Shown here piece after piece: positions 19,847 through 29,421 of a stretch of 41,606 nucleotides of DNA; position 1 is the stretch's first letter; each line of letters starts with the position of its first letter. The stretch is from Candidatus Altimarinota bacterium (lineage in GTDB: Bacteria > Patescibacteriota > Gracilibacteria > BD1-5 > UBA2023). Under the pieces are notes generated by a model that ran no database searches, was not told the origin of the DNA, and saw nothing but the letters and a program-made list of their open reading frames with translations. The stretch spans positions 1-41,606 of the forward strand of contig JABFSX010000023.1 in assembly GCA_013268835.1 (NCBI GenBank). Reading direction: 5' to 3'. Both the position numbers and the translations under genes were made by a program.

Positions 19847-20302
19847 ATGAGTACAAAAGGAAGTGTATCATTCTCAACACAAAACGAACGACTCCAAAAG
19901 TTCGTGAACTATATCATGAAGAATGGTAAAAAAACTCTTGCACATAAGATTCTTAATAATACCTTCGATATTCTCCGCGAAAAAGGATATAATAACCCTG
20001 AAGATATATTCGACAAAGCTATTGATAATACAATGCCAAAAGTCGAATGTCGTCCAAAGCGTGTTGGTGGATCAATCTACCAAGTACCAATGGATGTACC
20101 TCCTGGTCGTTCATTTGCTCTTGCTTCTCGTTGGATCCTTGGTGCAGCTCGTGGAAAAGATGGTAAAGATTTCTGTTACTTCTTGGCTCAAGAGTTCATC
20201 GATGCAGCTACAGAGACTGGAGTTGCTGTAAAAAAGAAACTTGATGTATACAAGATGGCTGAGGCAAACAAGGCATTCGCTCGTTTTGCTAACAACCGAT
20301 AA
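19847..20302 (+). CDS. rpsG: Ribosomal protein uS7
   Basis: 151 aa. Primary head-nucleating protein of the small subunit. Blocks: LQKFVNYIMKNGKKTLAHKIL, DKAIDNTMPKVECRPKRVGGSIYQVP, and the end MAEANKAFARFANNR. Follows rpsL as in the str operon, but fusA and tuf do not come next; rpmA does. Confidence 0.98.
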   Translation: MSTKGSVSFSTQNERLQKFVNYIMKNGKKTLAHKILNNTFDILREKGYNNPEDIFDKAIDNTMPKVECRPKRVGGSIYQVPMDVPPGRSFALASRWILGAARGKDGKDFCYFLAQEFIDAATETGVAVKKKLDVYKMAEANKAFARFANNR

Positions 20303-20346
20303 TTTTCTCCCTTGAATTCTAACTCTCACTAACAAAATAACCGAAT

Positions 20347-20619
20347 ATGGCTCATAAGAAAGCGATGGGTTCGACCGCCAATGGTCGTGACTCGCAAGCC
20401 AAAAGACTTGGCGTAAAAATCTACGGTGGACAACCAGCAATTGCTGGAAATATCATCATTCGACAAAAAGGTAACAAGTTTTGGCCAAGTACTGGTGTAG
20501 ACCAGGGTCGAGATTTTACACTTTTTGCTACAGTAGATGGTGTAGTATCTTTCCAAGAGAAGCGTCGTGTACGTTTTGATGGACGAATATTCCGTGATAT
20601 CTATGTTTCAGTTGTGTAA
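20347..20619 (+). CDS. rpmA: Ribosomal protein bL27
   Basis: 90 aa. Its N-terminal tail reaches the peptidyl-transferase centre. [28 protein letters not shown] and the body [26 protein letters not shown] are typical. There is no cleaved N-terminal extension of the kind found in Firmicutes. rplU, the usual partner gene, is not beside it. Confidence 0.97.
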   Translation: MAHKKAMGSTANGRDSQAKRLGVKIYGGQPAIAGNIIIRQKGNKFWPSTGVDQGRDFTLFATVDGVVSFQEKRRVRFDGRIFRDIYVSVV

Positions 20620-20716
20620 ATCAAGAACTCTTGAACTTGGATTTTAGAACTTAGAAATATTTCTATTTCTAATCCTAGACTCTAAGTGCTCGATCTAAAT
20701 CCTAAATCCTAAAAAT

Positions 20717-20953
20717 ATGACATTCGCTCCAAAACAACAACTCTCAAAGGTTCGTGGAAAAAAACGATATTCTGCATGGCTCAAACTTAATGCAAAACGC
20801 CTTAAAGACGGTATTTCTCTTCAGTTTGATGCTGCAGGAGAAGCTGTTGCTCTTGCTCACTTTGCATCTCCCCTTACTGGACAATACAAGGGACGTCAAG
20901 TGATTCGTATCAAGACTGGTCGTGGTAAGACTCCAACAAAGATTCGAGCATAA
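20717..20953 (+). CDS. rpmF: bL32-like ribosomal protein without zinc cysteines
   Basis: 78 aa, longer than usual bL32 (about 57-60). The opening (APKQQLSKVRGKKRYSAW) and the block AHFASPLTGQYKGRQVI match bL32's 'PHRVCPxCGYYKGREVI' in spacing. All four zinc-ribbon cysteines are missing, and a basic tail (KTGRGKTPTKIRA) is added. It stands between rpmA and nusB in the ribosomal cluster. The bL32 assignment is by short motif similarity and could be wrong. Confidence 0.6.
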   Translation: MTFAPKQQLSKVRGKKRYSAWLKLNAKRLKDGISLQFDAAGEAVALAHFASPLTGQYKGRQVIRIKTGRGKTPTKIRA

Positions 20954-21003
20954 TTCACTAGTATCTTTTTTGAGCGCTTAACATTGCCTAACCTATAATT
21001 TTT

Positions 21004-21468
21004 ATGATATCCCGTCGTCAAACGCGTGAATACCTCTTGCAAACTCTTTATGCTCGAGTCAATCTCTCACCATTTGATCGGGATATTTTTTATGGTGCAT
21101 ACTTTCTTGGAGAACATAGTCTCTCTCTCGATATGCTCTATCTGAACGAGATGGAACGTCTTCTTATCGAACATGAGATTGCTCTTATTGGAATTATTAA
21201 AGTATTGGCTCCAAGATTTGATCTTGAAACAATTCCAGTGCTTCATATGCTTATATTGATGATTTCCCTTACTGAGATGATCTATTGGAGTGGAGAAGCA
21301 ATACCTCCTTCAGTTTCAGTTAATGAGGCAATTGAGCTTACAAAAAAGTTTTCTGATGAACAATGAAAGGGGTTTATCAATGGAGCGTTATCAACATTTT
21401 TAAAAACAAAAGAGACTCTTGTTCTTGAATCAGTTGATGGAACATTTCGAATATTCAAATTAGCATAA
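21004..21468 (+). CDS. nusB: Transcription antitermination factor NusB
   Basis: 154 aa. All-helical RNA-binding protein that pairs with uS10 at boxA in rRNA leaders. MISRRQTREYLLQTLYAR opens the fold; VNEAIELTKKFSDEQ-G-KGFINGALSTF is the family signature near the C terminus, where the Gly is an in-frame TGA (21364-21366). The frame continues to TAA at 21468. It is the last gene of the cluster, ending in a clear terminator. Confidence 0.92.
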
Positions 21469-21472
21469 TTTT

Positions 21473-21504
21473 AAAATCCTCTCAAGTACTTGAGAGGATT
21501 TTTT
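21473..21504 (+). terminator. Terminator of the ribosomal/nusB cluster
   Basis: AAAATCCTCTCAAGT pairs with ACTTGAGAGGATTTT, followed by a T-run, 5 nt after the nusB stop. Confidence 0.9.
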
Positions 21505-21560
21505 ATTTTCAAATGAGGAGGAAATAGATAGAATGGACAAATAAATAATTCCTCCTCCGT

Positions 21561-21761
21561 ATGAAGCCCATTCATTATTCACGAAATCCAGGATTTAGAA
21601 TTCCTCGAAAAACTCTTCCAAAATGACTCCTTGATGATCTGAGTTCTTTCGTAGAGAGTGAGAGTACGGATCGTGAGGCAAGAGCCACAGAACTTGCTCA
21701 TCTCTATGGGGTCAGTGTATCGGATATCCTAGAACAACTCGAAAAACTGAGGAAAAAATAA
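21561..21761 (+). CDS. Small protein with HTH-like C terminus
   Basis: 66 aa with TGA as Gly once (codon 22). Basic N terminus (MKPIHYSRNPGFRIPRKTLPKG), then an acidic linker and a helix-turn-helix-like end (RATELAHLYGVSVSDILEQLEKLRKK). Too short to be found in the standard code. The leader CCTCCTCC resembles an anti-Shine-Dalgarno rather than a Shine-Dalgarno sequence. I do not recognise the family; a small DNA- or RNA-binding role is a guess. Confidence 0.6.
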
Positions 21762-21872
21762 ATGTATTATATGGATTAGATTTGCGGAACAAGAATGTTT
21801 TCAATAGACTGGATTTCTTTCATCTTTGAAAAACTCAAAAAATCATTACAATATACAAAATAATTTCCTCCT

Positions 21873-22631
21873 ATGTCCCGTATCTCTATTCGCTATACTC
21901 GTCCAGAATTTGAGGCTCATGTGAGTCGACTTCTCGAGTCACTTCATATCATTCCAAAAAATCCAGATCTCTATACTCTTGCATGTGTACATCGTTCAGT
22001 GCTCAATGAAGCAGCTGATGGATATGCTGAGTCCAATGAGCGACTGGAATATCTTGGAGATGCTGTTCTTGAGCTTGTTATTACGGAGGCACTTTTTTAT
22101 GAGTTTCCAGACAAGTCAGAAGGAGAGCTCACAGATATTCGTTCAGCCCTCGTTCGTGGACGTAATCTTGCTGAGATTGCACATCGACTTCATTTTTTTC
22201 ATGCAATACAAGTATCTCGTGGAGAGTTCAATGCCAAGGGGCATGAGAATCCATATATTCTCGCCAATACGCTTGAAGCGATTATTTGAGCCCTCTATCT
22301 CGATCATGGATTTGATCGAGCCAAAGAATTTATCGTTCTTCATGTGTTTTCGACACTTTCTCATATTCTCGAGAAGTCACTTTTTGTAGATCCGAAATCA
22401 GCACTTCAGGAACTTACTCAAGAGGTGTGGGGAATTACTCCGATATATCAGGTGATAGAAGAGGAGGGAGCAGATCATAACAAGGCATATATCATCACCG
22501 CTTCACTCCATGGCGAAGAGCTCGGTCGTGGACGAGGAAGCTCGAAAAAGAAAGGAGAACAAGATGCTGCAGAGAATGCGCTCGGAAGACGTTCTCTTTG
22601 GGAAAAATCTCTGGAATCATTCAAAAAATAG
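21873..22631 (+). CDS. rnc: Ribonuclease III
   Basis: 252 aa. Cleaves double-stranded RNA in rRNA and mRNA processing. The catalytic signature NERLEYLGDAVLELV is at about 55-69 (E59, D63 among metal ligands). The second half of the active site LEAII-G-ALYLDHGF is restored only if TGA at 22287-22289 is Gly (codon 139), an invariant glycine. A double-stranded-RNA-binding domain follows (DPKSALQELTQEVWG..GRGSSKKKGEQDAAENAL). The start ATG follows TTTCCTCCT, with no Shine-Dalgarno sequence. Confidence 0.97.
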
Positions 22632-22636
22632 TATAT

Positions 22637-22665
22637 AAAAATCCCCGAGTGTATCGGGGATTTTT
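22637..22665. terminator. Bidirectional terminator between rnc and uvrB
   Basis: AAAAATCCCCGA pairs with TCGGGGATTTTT around a GTGTA loop, symmetrical A- and T-runs, lying between two convergent genes. Confidence 0.9.
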
Positions 22666-22671
22666 ATATAC

Positions 22672-24633
22672 TTATCTCTTATTTTTTCTTATACTGATGA
22701 GCTCATCTCGGATCTGGGCCGCTTTTTCATAGTCGAGATTTGCTGCTGCAACATCCATCTCGAGTTCGAGGCGCTTGATATAGGCACTCACATTTCCCAT
22801 CATAGTTCCTTCCTCGAATACTTCTTTTTTCTTTGAAGGGATAGATATCTCCTTGATGCTGGATATGATTGTCTGTGGCGTGATACCGTGGGCAGTATTA
22901 TATGCAATCTGGACATCACGACGACGGTTGGTCTCTCCGATGGCATCTCGCATAGCATCAGAGATCTTGCATCCTGCAGAATACATGATGACATAGCCAT
23001 TTACATTACGAGCAGCTCGGCCGATAATCTGGAGGAGAGAAGTCTTGGATCTGAGAAAGCCTACCTTTTCGGCATCAAGTATTCCGATAAAACTGGTTTC
23101 TGGGAGATCAAGTCCTTCACGAAGGAGGTTGACTCCTACAATCACATCAATATTACCAAGACGATATTCTCTGAGGATCTCGAGTCGTTCGAGCGTCTCG
23201 ATCTCACTATGGAGATAGCGAACTTTGAGGCCATTATCTGCAAAATATGTCGCGAGATCTTCGGATGACTTCTTGGTAATTGTGGTTATCAGAGAACGTT
23301 CTCCTCGTGCTGTAGCGGCTTTGATATTCTTCATCAGAGAATCCACCATATATTCCATATCTTCGATGGTGATCTCTGGATCAAGGAGTCATGTTGGTCG
23401 AATCACTTGTTCAGCAACTACTTTTTGATGTTCTGCTTCATACTTGCTTGGCGTAGCAGATACGAAGACGGTTTGTCCGATTTTTTGTTCAAACTCAGGA
23501 AATCGGAGTGGTCGATTTTCGAGAGCCGAAGGAAGTCGAAAACCGTATCCAACCAGATTCTCTTTTCGAGCCCGATCTCCTGCATACATCCCACCAATCT
23601 GAGGGATTGTCATATGAGATTCATCGATAAATGTCAGAAAATCATCATCAAAGAATTCCATCAGGGTTGCTGGTGGTTCTCATACATTACGATTTCCGAG
23701 GTACATCGAGTAGTTCTCGATCCCATTTACATATCCAGTTTCTGCAAGCATCTCGAGATCATATTCAACTCGCATCTTGATACGTTCCGCTTCGACGAGT
23801 TTTCCATTATCCGTAAAAAATTTTACCTGATTTTCCATCTCTTCCTTAATCTTTGGGATCACTGCTTCGATGACTCACTTTTCAGTAACGAAGTGCTTGG
23901 CTGGGAATATCACCACTTCATCCATATCATCGATGAGACGATGAGTGAGGTGTTCGATGCGTGAGATTCGTTCGAGAGTATCTCAGAAAAATTCGAGCCG
24001 AATAATCGATTCACTTGAGCTGGGCCAGATTTCGAGAACATCTCACTTGATGAGGAACATTCCTGCCTTCCAGTCGGCAGTTGACCTCGTGAATTGTACC
24101 ATCACGAGTTCTTTGATGATATTTTCGATAACGTATTCTCGGTCTTTTTCGAACTTGAGACACTGAGCCTCATATTGATCCACTTCACCGATACCGTAGA
24201 TACATGATACTGATGCAACGATGATGACATCTTTTCTCGTGAGGAGTGACTCGGTAGCAGCATGTCTGAGTCGGTCGATCTCTTCATTGATGGTAGCCTC
24301 TTTTTCTATATAGGATCCTGTTTTTACTACATAGGCTTCTGGTTGGTAGTAGTCATAATAACTCACAAAATAGTGTACGGCACTGTCTGGAAAAAATTCC
24401 TTGAACTCTTGAGCCAATTGAGCAGCAAGAGTCTTGTTATGAGCCATGATGAGTGCAGGACGTTGGAGCTCTTGGATGATATTTGCAATCGTAAAGGTTT
24501 TTCCGGATCCAGTAACACCCAGAAGTGTCTGAAAATCATTCCCAGCGTTGATAGAATCAACCAGAGTTTTTATGGCAGTTGGTTGATCGCCAGTTGGCTT
24601 GTATGGAGATTGGAGCTTGAAGAGATTTGACAT
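22672..24633 (-). CDS. uvrB: Excinuclease ABC subunit B
   Basis: 653 aa, close to family length. Damage-verification helicase of nucleotide excision repair. Walker A GVTGSGKT is at residues 39-46; the beta-hairpin region [11 protein letters not shown], the helicase motif block (VDQYEAQ..; [13 protein letters not shown] [49 protein letters not shown]) and the C-terminal UVR motif ([23 protein letters not shown]) are all intact. Five in-frame TGA codons are Gly, e.g. LIK-G-DVLEIWP and RPT-G-LLDPEI. I chose ATG 24633 because [18 protein letters not shown] matches the family start; a longer frame adds six residues. Confidence 0.97.
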
Positions 24634-24672
24634 AAAAAAAGATTCGTTCATCTGAGTATACGAATCTTTTTC
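24634..24672 (-). terminator. Terminator between the Cys-protein gene and uvrB
   Basis: AAAAAAGATTCG and CGAATCTTTTT form a stem with a roughly 14-nt loop, 8 nt past the stop of the small Cys-protein gene and just before the uvrB start. Confidence 0.65.
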
Positions 24673-24679
24673 ATATTTC

Positions 24680-24907
24680 CTAGTTTCAATTATTTACTTC
24701 TGGAGAAAGTATAAGTTCAGATACTTGAGCTGATTTTGTTCCAAGTAAAGACCTGATTTGATCAGGTTCAATGGGTGTAAAATAGCGTAAAAAATAAGCC
24801 ATACGAATAGTAGCACAATCCTGACACTTGGAATCTTCACAGATTCCCCGATTAAGATTGTCTCAACACTCACTGATGATAGCCTTGTATTCTGAAGAGA
24901 GAATCAT
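24680..24907 (-). CDS. Small four-cysteine protein
   Basis: 75 aa with two TGA as Gly. Cysteines at C14, C23, C28 and C31 (ISECG, RGICEDSKCQDC) could bind a metal, but no known family is recognised. Its ATG lies 2 nt after the stop of the peroxiredoxin gene, so the two are co-transcribed, and that may mean a redox-linked job. Ends with TAG. Confidence 0.65.
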
Positions 24908-24909
24908 AT

Positions 24910-25320
24910 TTAGAGGGTTTCTTTTATTTCCCTGAGAACTTTTTCAGCATGGCCGGTGGCTTTCACATTTCTCCATTCTCGAAGTATCTTTCAGCTTGAA
25001 TCGAGAAGAAAAGTGGAGCGAATGACTCCAATATATACTTTCCCATAATTCTTTTTTTCACCGATCACATTGAATTGATTATGGAGCGATTCATCTTCAT
25101 CAGATATCAATTGGATGCCAAGATTGTATTTATTGCAAAACTTTGCGTGAGAGGATTCTGAGTCTTTTGATATCCCGATAATCTGGATATCGAGAGCTTC
25201 AAATTCGGATCGCAGTCGTGTAAAATCAGATGCTTCAAGTGTACATCCTGGTGTGTCATCCTTGGGATAGAAGTAGAGGAGTGTCAGGGGAGATTGCGAG
25301 AGAATAGGAGTGATGTTCAT
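24910..25320 (-). CDS. bcp: Bcp-type thiol peroxiredoxin
   Basis: 136 aa. Reduces peroxides through a peroxidatic cysteine in YPKDDTPGCTLEASDF. E. coli Bcp has a second cysteine five residues later; here that position is Ser (CTLEAS), so this is a one-Cys type or uses another partner. The N-terminal first strand region is shorter than usual, and an upstream in-frame TAA rules out an earlier start. The end GVIRSTFLLDSS-G-KILREWRNVKATGHAEKVL is family-like and uses TGA for the Gly after DSS. Confidence 0.88.
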
Positions 25321-25451
25321 ATAGAGGAGTTATTTGAGTAAGAGGGTAGCAGAATAAGTATTTGTTATATAGTAGTATATAATCATATTTTCTTTTTTCA
25401 AATTTTTATGTACAATATTTTTTGTAACCTTAGTTTAATAATTTTTATTAT

Positions 25452-26051
25452 ATGTCATTTGCTACTCATATTATCACTCCATACGAGTATGTAGCTTATG
25501 CTACTCATCTTAAACGGCTCTCAAAAGATGATCGATATTGTCGATTTCGAACTTTTACGAGCGATGAAACAATTGAGGCATATGTAAAAAAGATTCAAAA
25601 TAATCCAAATGAAATCGTAATTGCTCATTATGGAGATGATTGTGGTATCGATGGGTCATTGCAATTATCAATTATAGAGAATACTATACAGGAAGTTCGA
25701 AAAAAAATCGCTGAACTCAGTATGAGTGTACTTCCTGAATCTCGTGGAAAGTGAATTGCTGATACACTTATCGAACATGCTATACTCCATGCAAGGACTC
25801 TCCAAGTGGAACAATTGGTGACAACGTGCAATCCATCAAATAAGACCATGTTGCATATTGCAAAACGAATTGGTATGGAAATCGATGGTGATTTTGAAGA
25901 GAAAAATGCTGAACTACTACTCCAAAAGCCAGGAATTGAGACAATTAGTCTTGATATTTTTCGTCAACAACTCTGAACTATTGATTATGTAAATAAAAAA
26001 ACTGCAAATGCAGTTTCTGAAATATGGAAAACATTTTATACGAATGTATAA
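25452..26051 (+). CDS. GNAT-family N-acetyltransferase
   Basis: 199 aa. Acetyl-CoA-dependent transferase fold. The acetyl-CoA loop SRGK-G-IADTLIEHAI has its central Gly coded by TGA (codon 101), a conserved position. The following block TTCNPSNKTMLHIAKRIGM is also typical. A second TGA-Gly lies near the C terminus. The acceptor substrate cannot be told. It converges on the unknown three-gene operon, with only 5 nt between the two stop codons. Confidence 0.85.
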
Positions 26052-26056
26052 CAATA

Positions 26057-26512
26057 TTATTTTTCTTGTAGAAATATTTTTTTTATAAAATACCCATTCC
26101 CATCTTTATTTTTCTTATAGTGAATTATGAGTTTTGGTATTTCATTTTGTTGACCCAACAGAAGGTTTTGGAATTTTTCTGCTGCTTCAATTCAATTCCT
26201 GAGGGTATATATAGATATGATATCTCTGATGATTGGAGATATGAGTTTTTGAGTTTCTTGAGAGAGATTTATTTCCAGTACTCATTCGGGATGATTGAGA
26301 TCGGGTAAAAATGAAAAAATATGTAATTCATTTTTACGTGCTTCTGCAACTATTTTTTCTAATTCCTGTTTTCTTGTATGAGAACTTTTTAGTTCCTTGA
26401 GTTCTTCTCTTGTTATGAATTTGATGGCTTCGATAGTTCATCCATTGGCATCATTTTCGATAAATTCAGCCACTAGATAGGGGTAGATAGATGGATTTTC
26501 ATTTTTTGACAT
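26057..26512 (-). CDS. Unknown protein, third gene of a small operon
   Basis: 151 aa with three TGA as Gly. Soluble, charged and helical in character (TREELKELKSSHTRKQELEKIVAEARKN), followed by a short leucine-rich end. No family recognised, no signal peptide and no membrane segment. Starts 13 nt after the stop of the gene before it, in the same direction. Confidence 0.65.
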
Positions 26513-26525
26513 ATATAGTATATTT

Positions 26526-26990
26526 TTATCCACCAGAGGCTGCATCGATTTTTGCCCTTCTATCTTTTATCAGTTTTTCATATCCACCAGTTGCAGCTCC
26601 CATAACACTGATATCTTTTGTATTAGGAGTAGGAGTATCTTTGATTCCTGGTGTATTTTGAGGGAGCCTACTTGCTACTGATTCACTTGCAGCACTTGTT
26701 CATTGGAGCGCTCTTGAAGCACTAGCAAGTTCACTTTTTGCTTTGTACATTTCATTTTCTACCATATCACCAATCGTTCGCGAGATAGCCCGAAATCTTC
26801 GATCATCCATTCATTCTTTATTAAAATCAGCAAATCTTCTACTAATCTCTAGTTTTGCTCCAGTGATAGCCTGTTCATTTAGTCATTTTGACTTCGCAAA
26901 ACTATCGAAAGTTGGTAAAAGATTAAACTGTTTCGTTTTTTCATTTATCTGAAAGGTTTCATAGGCACTATTTGGAGTATTTTCTGCCAT
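26526..26990 (-). CDS. Unknown protein, second gene of a small operon
   Basis: 154 aa with three TGA as Gly. N-terminal half is helical and polar; the C-terminal half is Ser/Ala/Thr/Pro-rich and probably disordered (GTSAASESVASRLPQNTPGIKDTPTPNTKD), ending KIDAASGG. No known family. Starts 3 nt after the stop of the first gene, so translation is probably coupled. Confidence 0.65.
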
Positions 26991-26993
26991 ATA

Positions 26994-27269
26994 TTAAAAG
27001 TTAAGAATGGTGTTGTTATTATGTAATTTTTCTTCTTCTTCCTTGATGTGTACTGTTGCTATAAGAGCTTTTTGATAGATATGATTGCTTTTAGAATGAA
27101 ATTCCTCGATAAGCATGATTTCTTTTCAAAGCTCGATATCAGTCATCTGAATGAGATTATTCCGTACGATTACTCTATCTTCTATAGAAATTCAAAATAT
27201 TTCTATATGTTCAGTAATTATAGTTTCGATGACAGAATTTCTGATGTTTTGAGGAGTTGGGTCAATCAT
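26994..27269 (-). CDS. Unknown protein, first gene of a small operon
   Basis: 91 aa with two TGA as Gly. Helical and rich in Ile/Glu (VIETIITEHIEIF-G-ISIEDRVIVRNN), with a Glu/Lys-rich stretch near the end (HIKEEEEKLHNNN). No known family. It opens the tight three-gene operon 27269 to 26057. Confidence 0.65.
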
Positions 27270-27336
27270 AAAAATAGTTTATCATATCAATTTATTTTTG
27301 TCAAAAATCCGTTATATTAGGCATTAATTAATTGAA

Positions 27337-27363
27337 TTAGCACTCTTATACAAAAAGTGCTAA
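27337..27363 (+). promoter_or_regulatory. CIRCE operator (HrcA site) of dnaK
   Basis: TTAGCACTC-N9-AAGTGCTAA matches the CIRCE inverted repeat with a single mismatch, just upstream of the dnaK -35 box. HrcA binding here would repress dnaK until heat stress; hrcA itself is not in the window. Confidence 0.9.
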
Positions 27364-27369
27364 AAAGTT

Positions 27370-27397
27370 TTGACTTTAAAAAAAAGTCTGATAGAAT
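27370..27397 (+). promoter_or_regulatory. dnaK promoter
   Basis: TTGACT at 27370-27375 and TAGAAT at 27392-27397 with a 16-nt spacer, directly after the CIRCE element. Leader about 70 nt. Confidence 0.7.
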
Positions 27398-27475
27398 GTC
27401 TCTCGTATTAGATTTTTTTGATTCTCTTTTTTCGAACTTCTAACACTTTTAATTATTTCTAACTTTTTATATATT

Positions 27476-29365
27476 ATGTGAAAAATCATTGGTATCGATC
27501 TTGGTACAACCAACTCATGTGTTGCCTTCATGGAAGGTGGACAAGCAAAAGTAATCCCGAATTCTGAAGGAGGACGAACGACTCCATCCGTTGTAGCCTC
27601 TAAAAAAGGTGAGACCATCGTGGGTATGCCAGCTCGTCGTCAAGCCGTAACGAATCCAGCCAATACTATCTATTCTGCGAAGCGTTTTATCGGACGCAAG
27701 TTCTCAGAAGTAAAAAATGAAATCAAAAATGTTTCCTTCAAAGTTACTGAAGGATCTGATGGTGGATGTATGATCGAGTGGAATGGAACACCCGTTCGTC
27801 CAGAAGAGATCTCTGCAAAAGTACTCGAAAAACTCAAAGATGATGCAGAAAAGTTCCTCGGACAAAAAGTTACTGAAGCCGTTATTACCGTTCCTGCGTA
27901 CTTCAATGACTCTGAGCGTCAAGCAACGATCAATGCCGGTAAGATTGCTGGTCTCGATGTAAAACGAATTGTGAACGAGCCAACCGCTGCAGCACTTGCA
28001 TATGGTTCTGACAGAAACAAAGATCAAAAAGTTGCAGTATACGATTTTGGTGGAGGTACATTCGATATCTCAATCCTCGAAATCGGTGCAGAAGGTACAT
28101 TTGAAGTACTTGCAACGAACGGAGATACACACCTTGGTGGTGATGACTTCGATCAGGCAATCTTCGAATATGTGATGTCAGAGTTCCAGAAGGAAACTGG
28201 TATCGATCTTCGAAAGGATGCTATGGCGATCCAACGTGTTCGTAGTGCAGCTGAGAAGGCAAAGATTGAGCTCTCTTCTTCGACTTCTACAGAGATCAAT
28301 GAACCATTCATCGCTATGAATGACGGAGTTCCTTCAAACCTCAATATTACCCTCACTCGTGCGAAATTCGAAGAACTCATCGGAGCTCTCGTAGAACGAT
28401 CTATCGAACCATGCCGAAAGGTGATGGCTGATGCTGGACTCCAACCTTCTCAGATTCACGAAGTGATCCTCGTAGGAGGTTCAACTCGTGTTCCTATGGT
28501 GAAGGCGAAGGTAGAACAGTTCTTTGCTAAAAAACCAAACGAATCAGTAAATCCAGATGAAGCGGTAGCTCTCGGAGCTGCTATCCAAGCAGGTATCATC
28601 CAAGGAGATGTGAAGGATGTGCTTCTTCTTGATGTGACTCCACTTTCTCTCGGTATCGAGACACTCGGAGGTGTGATGACTCGTATGATCGAACGCAATA
28701 CAACGATCCCAAGTTCCAAATCTCAGGTATACTCAACAGCAGTAGATAATCAGGACTCTGTAGAGATCCACATCCTCCAAGGAGAACGTGAGATGGCAGG
28801 AGATAACAAGTCACTCGGACGATTTATCCTCTCTGGTATCGCGAACGCTCCACGAGGAATCCCTCAGATTGAAGTCACTCTTGATATCGATGCATCTGGT
28901 GTACTCCATGTTACTGCGAAGGACAAGGGAACTGGTAAAGAACAGAAGATCACGGTACAAGGTTCAACGGGTATGTCAGATGATGAAGTAGAGAAGCTCA
29001 TCAAAGAAGCTGAGGCAAATCGTGAAGTAGATAAGAAGAAAAAAGAAGCGATCGAAGCTCGCAACCACGCTGATTCACTCGTATACCAATCTGAGAAGAC
29101 TCTCGATGAGAGCAAGGATAAATACGAAGAAGCTGACGGAGTTGAGGCTCGTGCAAAACTCGAAGAACTCAAGAAGGTTCTTGCAGAACAAGATGCATCA
29201 AAAGATGCTATCGAGTCTGCAACGAAGGCACTCTCTGATGTGATGATGAAGATTGGACAAGCAATCTATGCTCACGCAGGAGATCCAGCTGCTACTCCAG
29301 AGGCTGGAGCTGAGAAGAAGAATGATGATGGATCAGTGGAAGCTGATGTAGAGGAGACGAAGTAA
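27476..29365 (+). CDS. dnaK: Hsp70 chaperone DnaK
   Basis: 629 aa. ATP-driven chaperone. The protein begins [18 protein letters not shown]; codon 2 is TGA and encodes the near-universal Gly, so a standard-code reading loses the start. Phosphate loop, [40 protein letters not shown] and the substrate-binding domain ([30 protein letters not shown]) are all present, with an acidic tail. No dnaJ or grpE neighbours. Controlled by CIRCE. Confidence 0.98.
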
Positions 29366-29372
29366 TGGAGAT

Positions 29373-29401
29373 AAATCCCCGCTTATTTGAGTGGGGATTT
29401 T
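29373..29401 (+). terminator. Terminator of dnaK
   Basis: AAATCCCC pairs with GGGGATTT around a 12-nt loop (GCTTATTTGAGT), 7 nt after the stop. Confidence 0.75.
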
Positions 29402-29421
29402 AGTATTTAATCAAAAATAAA

